Source: an uncultured Acetatifactor sp.
GTDB taxonomy: Bacteria > Bacillota > Clostridia > Lachnospirales > Lachnospiraceae
Reading direction: 5' to 3'
Length of the DNA: 15,179 nucleotides
Assembly (NCBI GenBank): GCA_934394515.1
Contig: CAKRRU010000061.1
Location: forward strand, 1-15,179
In this document: in pieces, positions 1-6,039 of the stretch
Position numbering within the stretch: the stretch's first letter is position 1
How the letters are laid out: each line of letters begins with the position of its first letter
The notes under the pieces: model-generated
Database searches by the model: none
What the model saw: the letters and a program-made list of their open reading frames with translations, nothing else
Told to the model about the DNA's origin: nothing
Made by a program: the position numbers and the translations under genes

Positions 1-29
1 CGATTTGTTGATTTCTTATAAAATATCAT
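1..29 (-). CDS. 5' end of an unidentified gene, cut by the window edge
   Basis: An ATG on the minus strand at 27-29 opens a frame that continues to the window edge (MIFYKKSTNR). Its ATG overlaps the TGA of the upstream small ORF in an ATGA arrangement. A GGAG lies 8 bases before the ATG. This is the usual layout of translationally coupled genes, which is the only reason to call it. Nine complete codons are too few to identify the product. Confidence 0.3.
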
Positions 30-136
30 ACTTCACTCTCCATTACAATAATTGTACTATTTTCCACCTTTTCTACACCATAGCAACATGCTTCCTTGTA
101 GCCCACATATAAATCAATAATCATAAAAAGTCTCAT
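26..136 (-). CDS. small ORF, 36 aa, unknown
   Basis: A 36-codon ORF (MRLFMIIDLYVGYKEACC... to ...VMESEV) has an AAAGGTG ribosome-binding-like sequence just before its ATG. It is joined by a 4-base ATGA overlap to the next frame, which leaves the window at base 1. The peptide has a hydrophobic start, an adjacent Cys pair and an acidic end; I do not recognise it. The support is the SD and the coupling, not similarity. It lies in the A+T-rich left segment, downstream of the Fic module and separated from it by the terminator at 317-352. It could be the first gene of a small operon or chance. Confidence 0.35.
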   Translation of the reverse strand: MRLFMIIDLYVGYKEACCYGVEKVENSTIIVMESEV

Positions 137-238
137 ACTACACCTTTACTTCAACAACTTTTGTACATATCATGAATCCTTAAATAATTCATGCTGCATC
201 CCCGGAATACCGAATGCCAGACAGTTCTGCTCGTGTAC

Positions 239-262
239 GCCAGTACATACGTATGTATTGGC
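239..262. repeat. 24-base near-perfect palindrome
   Basis: Eleven of twelve base pairs are symmetric about the centre between 250 and 251; only 243/258 fail. The core is the perfect 12-mer ACATACGTATGT. This resembles a dimeric regulator operator or recombinase site in form. It lies 100 bases before the small ORF at 136 on the minus strand. There is no T-run next to it, so it is not a terminator. Confidence 0.6.
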
Positions 263-316
263 TATCACTTATGTTGTTGTATAGCTTATTCCATCAAATC
301 CCCCCTTTCCATGGCA

Positions 317-352
317 TAAAAAAAGCAACCGGAACATCTCTGTTTCGATTGC
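317..352 (-). terminator. intrinsic terminator after the Fic module
   Basis: On the minus strand a 12-base stem (one A-C mismatch, one T-G pair) with a GAGA loop spans 352 to 325. It is followed directly by a run of seven T's (324-318). It is the first good terminator downstream of fic, about 180 bases past its stop, and probably ends the antitoxin-fic transcript. Confidence 0.8.
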
Positions 353-530
353 CATGATAATCTTACTACAACCACAATAAAAATAAAAGTGACTATATAT
401 TAGTTTTTTACTAGTTTTATACGTAAATTTGTTAGTTCCTCGTTAGTACGCTGTTAGTCTATCGTTAGCCTATGGTCAGTTCAAAGATCAGTTTTTACAC
501 TCAAAGCGGAACGTACATTCTTCTCTAAAA
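353..530. other. A+T-rich gene-free stretch holding phased GTTAG repeats
   Basis: No convincing ORF lies here. Four GTTAG copies start at 431, 442, 453 and 464, exactly 11 bases apart, so they sit on one face of the helix. On the minus strand they read (A/G)CTAAC. Less regular TTAG/CTAG words occur at about 395-415. Phased short repeats of this kind are seen as arm-type sites of tyrosine recombinases or as iterons; which applies here is unknown. Confidence 0.55.
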
Positions 531-1148
531 CTATTTTTCAACAAGGCAATTACTAATAAGTTTTTCCAGCATATCGTTGCTGGCATTTGCCGATCTGACA
601 CTGGCGGCTATCATCTCTTCTTTTGAAACATCGGTAAAATCAATTTCAAATCTACCATTGTTCAAGCATAACTGCTCAATGTATATTCTCTGAGTCCTTC
701 CATTACCTTCTCTAAACGGATGGATCATATTAATCTCACCCAGGTAATAGGCTAGTCTCTCGCTCATTTCTTCCTTATCGGTTATGTCAGCTAAGAAATT
801 TTCCTTTTTCAGCTTACGATACAAATCATCAAACTGGCTTTCGATAAACTGCACCAAACAGAAAACGGTTCCTTTGGAAATATCAACCGTTCTCGTCTTG
901 CCCGCCCAAGAATATACATCACTGAATAAATGCTTATGTATAGAACAAAGATGCTTAAAAGAGAAATCTCCAGTAACGCCTTGACCTACAAGTTCTGCCT
1001 GGCGTACTGCCGAATAGTCTCTTTCAGCCTCGTGCAATGTATCTAAATCTCTTATATCCAGTTTATTCTTTAATACATTTGTGCCCGGATAACAGTACTT
1101 AGCATCCTGTTCATCATCATAGAAATAATCATACTCTTGATCCTTCAA
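531..1148 (-). CDS. fic: Fic-domain AMP-transferase, toxin of a class I Fic/VbhA-type pair
   Basis: This 205-aa protein carries the Fic core motif HPFREGNGR at residues 143-151. It has the catalytic His143, the Gly-Asn-Gly anion-hole segment and the phosphate-binding Arg151. The family's N-terminal signature HKHLFSDVYSWAGKTR is at 71-86, and a flap-like segment lies near 91-97. Fic proteins of this type move AMP from ATP onto a hydroxyl side chain of a target; bacterial toxins such as VbhT and FicT modify gyrase and topoisomerase IV subunits. The target here is not known. The start is TTG at 1148: a stop lies upstream in frame and no ATG precedes the conserved YPGTNVLKN segment. The gene overlaps the antitoxin gene by 20 bases, which implies coupled translation. 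There is no inhibitory motif at either end of Fic itself, which fits class I, where the inhibitor is the partner protein. Confidence 0.93.
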   Translation of the reverse strand: MKDQEYDYFYDDEQDAKYCYPGTNVLKNKLDIRDLDTLHEAERDYSAVRQAELVGQGVTGDFSFKHLCSIHKHLFSDVYSWAGKTRTVDISKGTVFCLVQFIESQFDDLYRKLKKENFLADITDKEEMSERLAYYLGEINMIHPFREGNGRTQRIYIEQLCLNNGRFEIDFTDVSKEEMIAASVRSANASNDMLEKLISNCLVEK

Positions 1149-1317
1149 CCTGCTTCTTGGATACTCTGTACTTCTTATTTAATTCTGAAATTGCATCTGC
1201 TGCAGAGACTTTCTTGGTTAAGACATTTCTTACTCTTTGACGACATTCTGCATCAAACGGCATGCTTTCCATTTTAAAACTGGATTCAATACTGCTTACT
1301 CTTCTATCAACTGTCAT
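1129..1317 (-). CDS. VbhA-like antitoxin of the Fic pair
   Basis: This 62-aa protein is directly upstream of fic and overlaps it by 20 bases. An open frame extends to 1380, but the ATG at 1317 has purine-rich SD sequences (AAGGAG and AAAGGA) before it. That start gives 62 residues, the size of Bartonella VbhA as I recall it. Class I Fic antitoxins block ATP binding with a helix bearing [S/T]xxxE[G/N]. Here S13-FKM-E17-S18 fits, with Ser at the last position, so E17 is the expected inhibitory glutamate. The part after it (FDAECRQRVRNVLTKK..SAADAISELNKKY) matches the helical layout of VbhA. The assignment rests on this motif, the size and the gene order. The protein is likely autoregulated together with Fic from one promoter. 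Confidence 0.82.
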   Translation of the reverse strand: MTVDRRVSSIESSFKMESMPFDAECRQRVRNVLTKKVSAADAISELNKKYRVSKKQVEGSRV

Positions 1318-1368
1318 ACGCGTATCCTTTCTCCTTTCCCTTTCGCAGAAAGGTATTTGTTCTTCTAC

Positions 1369-1374
1369 AGTATA
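1369..1374 (-). promoter_or_regulatory. candidate -10 of the antitoxin-fic operon
   Basis: TATACT on the minus strand lies 52 bases before the antitoxin ATG, preceded by TGTGG. No good -35 is visible 16-18 bases upstream, so the promoter is weak or activator-dependent, or the true site is elsewhere. Confidence 0.4.
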
Positions 1375-1457
1375 CCACAAAACGCTACATCTATACTAGA
1401 AATTTCCGTATTATGAAGAGCGAACACATAACCTTCTCCGGTATCATTATCGTGCTA

Positions 1458-1537
1458 CTTTACCACCCGTTACATTTCAGGTGCTTACCACTCAGACTTA
1501 CCACTTTTCTTACCACTTTGAATCACAGTTTTGTGAT
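1458..1537. repeat. direct repeats AGTGGTAAG plus a 16-base palindrome
   Basis: Read on the minus strand, AGTGGTAAG occurs exactly at 1484-1492, 1497-1505 and 1509-1517, with a variant, GGTGGTAAAG, at 1458-1467. Spacing between the exact copies is 13 and 12 bases. Next to them, 1522-1537 is a palindrome with 6-base arms (ATCACA-GTTT-TGTGAT). No gene covers 1381-1625; a long plus-strand frame starting at 1413 is only the shadow of the methyltransferase gene. The layout resembles integrase arm sites or iterons. Confidence 0.6.
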
Positions 1538-1625
1538 ATTTTGCGATACTTTACGAGGTTTTCTCTGTAAACGTCAAATGCCTTCAATCCCTTATAAATC
1601 AAGCATTTCAGCTACTTTCCAGTCA

Positions 1626-2828
1626 TTACTTTTCCTCAACAACCTGGAAAATATAGAACTTGAGATAGTAACTCTCGTCCGCTGCCCACAGGATCGGATG
1701 ATCGGGACCCTGGGTCTTGAATTCTACCTGACGGAGGCGCTTGTGTGCTCCATGGGCTGCCTCGCGGATCGTCTTGGCAAACAGTTCCGGATCCATGAAA
1801 TGAGAGCAGGAACAGGTCACGAGGAATCCGCCGTTTTCTACCAGTTTCAGACCGCGGAGATTGATCTCACGGTAGCCTTTTACAGCATTTTTGATCGAAT
1901 TGCGGGATTTGGTAAACGCGGGAGGATCCAGAATCACGACATCGTATTTTTCTCCCTGCGTTTCCAGTTCCGGCAGTAATTCAAATACATCCGCGCACCG
2001 GAAGCTTACGGTATTCTCCAGTCCGTTCAGCTTTGCGTTTTCCGTCGCCTGATCTACGGCAAGTTGGGAAGCATCCACACCCAGAACACTCTTCGCTCCG
2101 GCGATTCCGGCATTCAGTGCAAAGGAACCGGTATGGGTAAAGCAGTCCAGTACTTTCTTATCCTTGCAGAAACGATGAATGGCGGCACGGTTATTCTTCT
2201 GATCCAGGAAAAATCCGGTCTTCTGGCCGTCTTCCACATCTACCATATAGTGGACACCATTCTCCACGATCTCCACCTTGGTGTCAAATGGCTCCCCGAT
2301 AAATCCCTTGTAACGCTCCATGCCTTCCTGTAAGCGCACCTTGGCATCACTTCTCTCGTAGACACCACGGATCGTAATGCCGTCCTCTGCCAATACTTTC
2401 TTCAATGCATCAATGATCACAAACTTCCATTTATCGATTCCCAGAGCCAGAGATTCCACAACCAGTACATCCGAAAACTTATCAATCACAATACCGGGCA
2501 AAAAGTCCGCCTCTCCGAAAATCAGGCGGCAGCTGGAAGTATCGATCGTCTCCTTACGGTAATACCATGCATCCCGTACTCTCTGCTCAAAAAATGCCTC
2601 ATCGATCACCGTATCCTTTCTGCGTGCAAGCAGGCGGATCGTGATCTTGGAATTTGTATTGATATAACCGTAACCCATGAAATATCCGTCAAAATCATGA
2701 ATTGCTACGATATCACCGTTCTCGAAATTCCCCATAATGGATGCGATCTCATTGTCATAGACCCACATTCCTCCGGCTTTCAAAGTTCTGCCTTCGCCTT
2801 TTTTCAATGTTACTGTGGTATTATACAT
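1626..2828 (-). CDS. RlmI-like 23S rRNA (cytosine-C5) methyltransferase
   Basis: The 400-aa product is almost the length of E. coli RlmI (396). A PUA-like RNA-binding domain occupies about residues 1-75. The family signature GQKTGFFLDQ is at 201-210, SAM motif I (DCFTHTGSFALNA) at 228-240, the catalytic-loop motif DPPAF at 301-305, and a TCSCS segment at 338-342. The expected reaction is SAM-dependent methylation of a cytosine in 23S rRNA; the exact base cannot be read from sequence. The frame opens further upstream, but the ATG at 2828 follows AAAGGGA at good distance and begins directly at the PUA domain. It is monocistronic, with its own promoter at 2935-2963. No hairpin terminator is visible just after the stop. 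Confidence 0.92.
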   Translation of the reverse strand: MYNTTVTLKKGEGRTLKAGGMWVYDNEIASIMGNFENGDIVAIHDFDGYFMGYGYINTNSKITIRLLARRKDTVIDEAFFEQRVRDAWYYRKETIDTSSCRLIFGEADFLPGIVIDKFSDVLVVESLALGIDKWKFVIIDALKKVLAEDGITIRGVYERSDAKVRLQEGMERYKGFIGEPFDTKVEIVENGVHYMVDVEDGQKTGFFLDQKNNRAAIHRFCKDKKVLDCFTHTGSFALNAGIAGAKSVLGVDASQLAVDQATENAKLNGLENTVSFRCADVFELLPELETQGEKYDVVILDPPAFTKSRNSIKNAVKGYREINLRGLKLVENGGFLVTCSCSHFMDPELFAKTIREAAHGAHKRLRQVEFKTQGPDHPILWAADESYYLKFYIFQVVEEK

Positions 2829-2934
2829 AAGTATTCCCTTTCTGTTTTCGTAATCCCGTCTATTCATAATTGTTATAGAAATAAATGTTGCAAATACTTT
2901 CCTATTTGCATCACTCTTTTGAATATTTTCTTCT

Positions 2935-2963
2935 ATCATATTCGTTTTTCACTTGACAATCAA
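2935..2963 (-). promoter_or_regulatory. sigma-A promoter of the RlmI-like gene
   Basis: TTGATT (2963-2958), a 17-base spacer and TATGAT (2940-2935) lie on the minus strand. Transcription should start near 2928, giving a leader of about 100 bases. Its -35 touches the -35 of the tRNA-Pro promoter on the other strand. Confidence 0.7.
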
Positions 2964-2981
2964 TGCTTTTTTATTTATTAT
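2953..2981 (+). promoter_or_regulatory. sigma-A promoter of tRNA-Pro
   Basis: A consensus TTGACA (2953-2958), a 17-base spacer and TATTAT (2976-2981) lie 25 bases before the mature tRNA. The near-consensus form fits a highly expressed stable RNA. Confidence 0.85.
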
Positions 2982-3005
2982 CTTAATGTTGGCGTAATTC
3001 ATCAT

Positions 3006-3079
3006 CGTCGCGTGGCTCAGTTTGGTAGAGCGCTGCGTTCGGGACGCAGAGGTCGCAAGTTCGAATCTTGTCGCGACGA
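3006..3079 (+). tRNA. tRNA-Pro (anticodon CGG)
   Basis: A complete cloverleaf: acceptor CGTCGCG/CGCGACG, D arm GCTC...GAGC, anticodon stem CTGCG/CGCAG with loop TTCGGGA, and T arm GCAAG-TTCGAAT-CTTGT. The discriminator is A. The anticodon is CGG (positions 34-36), followed by G37 as usual for proline tRNAs, and it reads CCG. CCA is not encoded. It is a single-gene unit with its own promoter and terminator. Confidence 0.95.
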
Positions 3080-3081
3080 CT

Positions 3082-3117
3082 AAAAAAGAGTTCTCACTTT
3101 TGTGAGAACTCTTTTTT
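3082..3117. terminator. bidirectional intrinsic terminator after tRNA-Pro
   Basis: A perfect stem, GAGTTCTCAC/GTGAGAACTC with a TTTT loop, is flanked by A-run and T-run on both sides. It can end the tRNA-Pro transcript on the plus strand and the ligase-like gene transcript (stop at 3186) on the minus strand. Confidence 0.93.
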
Positions 3118-3148
3118 GTTGCATAAATTATTTTCACTTGTGATCTCC

Positions 3149-3176
3149 AGCGGAGCGTAGACCGCAAGTTCGAACC
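3149..3176 (+). repeat. 14-base repeat joined to a T-arm-like piece (copy 1)
   Basis: AGCGGAGCGTAGAC at 3149-3162 recurs exactly at 13816-13829. Here it runs into CGCAAGTTCGAACCC, which looks like a tRNA T arm and resembles the T arm of the tRNA-Pro 90 bases earlier. No full cloverleaf can be drawn. It lies 31 bases past the tRNA-Pro terminator. Confidence 0.6.
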
Positions 3177-3185
3177 CTATGCTCT

Positions 3186-4835
3186 CTAGCGGATTGAACG
3201 CACCGCCCTCAATCTATTCGCTCCAATTCCCATTATTACGAACATTGTCGAAATATTCATCACCTGCTGGAAACTGAACATATTATTCACGGTATAAGCC
3301 AGCACGCAGAACCCGCAGGCGCCTGCCAGGGCTGACTTGTCCCCCTCCCGGAGGAAATTCCGGACTGCGGAGATCATCATTCCCGCATAGCTGACCAGCC
3401 CCAATATTCCCATATCCACCAGGATCGTCAGCCACTCATTATGGGCGTTGGTCAGGCGGTTTCCGTAAAATCGCTCGTACACCATGTTTTGCAGTTCCGG
3501 GCTGCCTTCGTTCGACAGGAACGCATACATGCAGTCAGGTCCCACGCCGAAGAGCTTATGTAACAGATCAGTCTCCCGGAAGCATCCTGCTCCGGCCGAC
3601 CAGGTGGCTCCTCTGTTACTGCCCCAGTCGCCGCTGAAGGTCATCCATTTTGCCACATCCGGATCTGCCACATTTCCCGTCAATGCTCCCCCTGATAATG
3701 TATTGATCCCAATCAGCACAAAGATCAGCACTATAACTACGGATATCACAATGGCAACACACCGGTAAATTGTGCTCCACACCTTCACAGAATAGTGTTG
3801 CGTACTCCGCATACGGTGTATCAGGCACAGCATCAATACTGACACAATCGTCATAATCACACTTACCGCAGAAAATGTCAGAATATTCGTAATTTCTTCC
3901 AACACCAGTTCCTGCGAAAACACATTGAGGGAACGTAGCACATAAGTGACCAGACACGCCACGGAAAACAGCGTCATTTCCTGCCAGAAGCACTCCATTT
4001 TCCCGGCATCTCCCACCGACACTCCAAGCAGCACAAACATTACTACCGCAAAAGTCACGATACCGCTGGTACTGCCCTGGGTCGCCAGGGAGGCAAATCC
4101 TATGGTCACATACCCCATCAGGATCAGTTTCTTCCGGTTGAACCCAGGTCCCATTTTCCATAACAGATAGACTCCACCGAACAGCACCGTCACCAGATAA
4201 CCACAATACCAGTTAATGTTCCCTATAGTGGAAATAAATGAAGAATTGATGATTTCTTTATCCACAGGACACAGTTCAAACTTGTTCAGATACCCAAGGG
4301 AAAAAACCACCACAGACACCGGCAGGATCAATGCCGGTACCCAGTCTTTCCCGTGCCACATTCTTGATACCATAAAATAAACAATGACTGCTCCCAGCTG
4401 CGTCCACATACCCATCCGCCAGGATACTGTTCCCCACAGAGCTTCCCCGCGATACCGCGTAAACACATAAGACAGCACCACTGAAATCCCGTAAAGAGCG
4501 GCAAATTTATCCGTGATGTTCAAGGTTCTCCAGATACTTTCCGGAATTTTCCAAAACACCGGGAGCTCCTTTTTCTGTTTTGCTACGATCACTCTGAGGA
4601 TCAGCCACAGCACAAACATCGGAAGCAGGAATTCACCCGCATATGTCATGGTCTTAATAAAAAAATTCTCCTTGTCCGTGCCGATCTGCGCATAGCCTCT
4701 GTTATACAACGGCAGCACTGCCAATATCACACACAGATACACACTGATCACAATGTCACACAGGAACCGGCTGAAATTGCAAAGTGTCTCTGCCACCGAC
4801 TCCACGGCTTTTTTTCCTTTTGTATTTTTCGCCAT
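3186..4835 (-). CDS. O-antigen ligase / Wzy-type polytopic membrane protein
   Basis: A 549-aa protein with about a dozen hydrophobic segments. The family's large extracytoplasmic loop lies near residues 390-470. In it are NRGATW (407-412), LFGVGPD (428-434) and NAHNEWLTILVDMGILG (463-479), the Wzy_C/WaaL signature whose His is functionally important in characterised ligases. Such proteins join or polymerise undecaprenyl-linked glycans outside the membrane; in a Gram-positive cell this suggests cell-surface polysaccharide or glycoprotein assembly. No glycosyltransferase genes adjoin it, so the substrate is unknown. A TTG start 15 bases upstream is possible, but the ATG at 4835 has TTGGAGAG at proper distance. 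It has its own promoter at 4875-4903, after the permease gene. Confidence 0.85.
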   Translation of the reverse strand: MAKNTKGKKAVESVAETLCNFSRFLCDIVISVYLCVILAVLPLYNRGYAQIGTDKENFFIKTMTYAGEFLLPMFVLWLILRVIVAKQKKELPVFWKIPESIWRTLNITDKFAALYGISVVLSYVFTRYRGEALWGTVSWRMGMWTQLGAVIVYFMVSRMWHGKDWVPALILPVSVVVFSLGYLNKFELCPVDKEIINSSFISTIGNINWYCGYLVTVLFGGVYLLWKMGPGFNRKKLILMGYVTIGFASLATQGSTSGIVTFAVVMFVLLGVSVGDAGKMECFWQEMTLFSVACLVTYVLRSLNVFSQELVLEEITNILTFSAVSVIMTIVSVLMLCLIHRMRSTQHYSVKVWSTIYRCVAIVISVVIVLIFVLIGINTLSGGALTGNVADPDVAKWMTFSGDWGSNRGATWSAGAGCFRETDLLHKLFGVGPDCMYAFLSNEGSPELQNMVYERFYGNRLTNAHNEWLTILVDMGILGLVSYAGMMISAVRNFLREGDKSALAGACGFCVLAYTVNNMFSFQQVMNISTMFVIMGIGANRLRAVRSIR

Positions 4836-4874
4836 AGATAGTCTCTCCAACGCCTCTTTTATTCTGTAATTCCT

Positions 4875-4903
4875 ATGATAGCTTTTCCTTCTTCTTTCGT
4901 CAA
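4875..4903 (-). promoter_or_regulatory. sigma-A promoter of the ligase-like gene
   Basis: TTGACG (4903-4898), a 17-base spacer and TATCAT (4880-4875) lie on the minus strand inside the 75-base gap after the permease stop. The gene can therefore be transcribed apart from the upstream operon; no terminator separates the two, so read-through is also possible. Confidence 0.7.
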
Positions 4904-4910
4904 TCTTTTC

Positions 4911-5993
4911 TCACACCTGACGCTCCTGCCCCTTCCGGCGGTCATACATACGGCTCAGACTGCGATAAGTCTCATAGATCAGTACAAAACCCAGTGGTCC
5001 CTTAATGATCCCCCAGACACCGAACAGCCGGATCCCGGCATACAGAGATATCAGCACCGCAATAGGCGAAACACCGATCTTTCTGCCGATCAGACGCGGT
5101 TCCATGATCTCCCTCAGGAAAATACAGCTCACATACAGCACTCCACAGACCAGTGCCCTGCCCCAGTTGCCCGCCAACAGCTGCAAGATACCCAACGGCA
5201 CCAGTACCACTCCTGTTCCGATAAAAGGCAGCGCATCGAGGATTCCCGCCAGGATTCCCCACAGGATTCCGTGCCGGATTCCCGCAGCCCCCAATACAAA
5301 CGCCGCAATCATTGCAATAGTTGTCATGATGATGCCCTGAGCTTTCACAAAAGTAGCAATATAGCGGACAATACCGCAGATCACTTCCAGTAATACATGG
5401 CAGGCCTCCCGATCCAGCAGGCGGTTCATAATACCGTCATAATCCTTTGCCAACAGCACGGAAGCGATCAGGAACGTCACCAGAAAGCCTCCCAGCTCAG
5501 CAAACCACCGCACATACTGCATAGACTGGGACAGCATTCCCGGCAGGATATTTTCTTCCAGAGAATCCAGCCCCTCCTGCAGCCTGCCGCTGACCGTATT
5601 TTCCAGATAGACCGCATCCACACCTATGATTTCTCCCACCTTGCGGCACAATCCTCTGACGACTTCCAGCCACTCGCGCTCCCGTATTTCCAGATTTCCG
5701 ATCCACACCGGCAGACTTCCCAGTACCCAGGATGCCAGTATCCAGAGCAGTCCTGCCAGCAATACCGTTGCCACGCTCAAAAGTACGATGGCACTGAGCG
5801 GTCTGGGAAAACACAGTCTCCGGTTCATCCGTTTCATCAGAGGACCGAAAATCGTAACAAACAACATTGCCAGCAATACCGGACCCAACAGCGGGGTCAG
5901 ATATTGTAGAAAAAAATAGACTGCTCCGGTCACCAGAAGCAGTACTATCATCTTTTTTCCTATAACATTTTTGACAAATTCTCCCCAGTCCAT
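4911..5993 (-). CDS. AI-2E/YtvI-family membrane permease
   Basis: A 360-aa polytopic membrane protein of the PF01594 family. It has paired N-terminal helices (about 10-90), a less hydrophobic segment (about 100-160), and the C-terminal signature segments LDALPFIGTG (252-261) and EPRLIGRKIGVSP (298-310), followed by hydrophobic segments. The family includes E. coli TqsA and the sporulation-associated YtvI of Bacillus (371 aa). With a spore former and this length, YtvI-type is the better guess, but the cargo is not known. The open frame extends to 6077; the ATG at 5993 is preferred because AAGGAAG precedes it and MDWGEFV leads into the first helix. It is the last gene of the operon that starts at 8181, 46 bases after the RluA-like gene. 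Confidence 0.85.
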   Translation of the reverse strand: MDWGEFVKNVIGKKMIVLLLVTGAVYFFLQYLTPLLGPVLLAMLFVTIFGPLMKRMNRRLCFPRPLSAIVLLSVATVLLAGLLWILASWVLGSLPVWIGNLEIREREWLEVVRGLCRKVGEIIGVDAVYLENTVSGRLQEGLDSLEENILPGMLSQSMQYVRWFAELGGFLVTFLIASVLLAKDYDGIMNRLLDREACHVLLEVICGIVRYIATFVKAQGIIMTTIAMIAAFVLGAAGIRHGILWGILAGILDALPFIGTGVVLVPLGILQLLAGNWGRALVCGVLYVSCIFLREIMEPRLIGRKIGVSPIAVLISLYAGIRLFGVWGIIKGPLGFVLIYETYRSLSRMYDRRKGQERQV

Positions 5994-6039
5994 TTCACAC
6001 ACTTCCTTTTTGGGATTAGTGTGCTCCGGAGAGCTTTTT

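Noticed and set aside
170..268. 32-codon GTG frame on the minus strand as a possible peptide gene
   Set aside because: No SD precedes the GTG and nothing couples it to a neighbour; kept only as part of an observation, not annotated as a gene.
431..1537. CRISPR array made of the GTTAG or AGTGGTAAG repeats
   Set aside because: The repeat words are only 5-9 bases with 3-6 base gaps and no cas genes; CRISPR repeats and spacers are far longer.
1413..1979. 188-codon plus-strand frame
   Set aside because: Most of it is antisense to the RlmI-like gene, whose motifs are clear; its first part covers the repeat region and has no SD or recognisable protein.
2697..3167. Open frames over tRNA-Pro on both strands (72 and 128 codons)
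   Set aside because: They are translations of the tRNA gene and its flanks (for example VAQFGRALRSGRRGRKFESC), a known artefact, and they cross the tRNA terminator.
3616..4206. 196-codon minus-strand frame inside the ligase-like gene
   Set aside because: It is an out-of-frame shadow within a gene with clear membrane segments and a Wzy_C signature.
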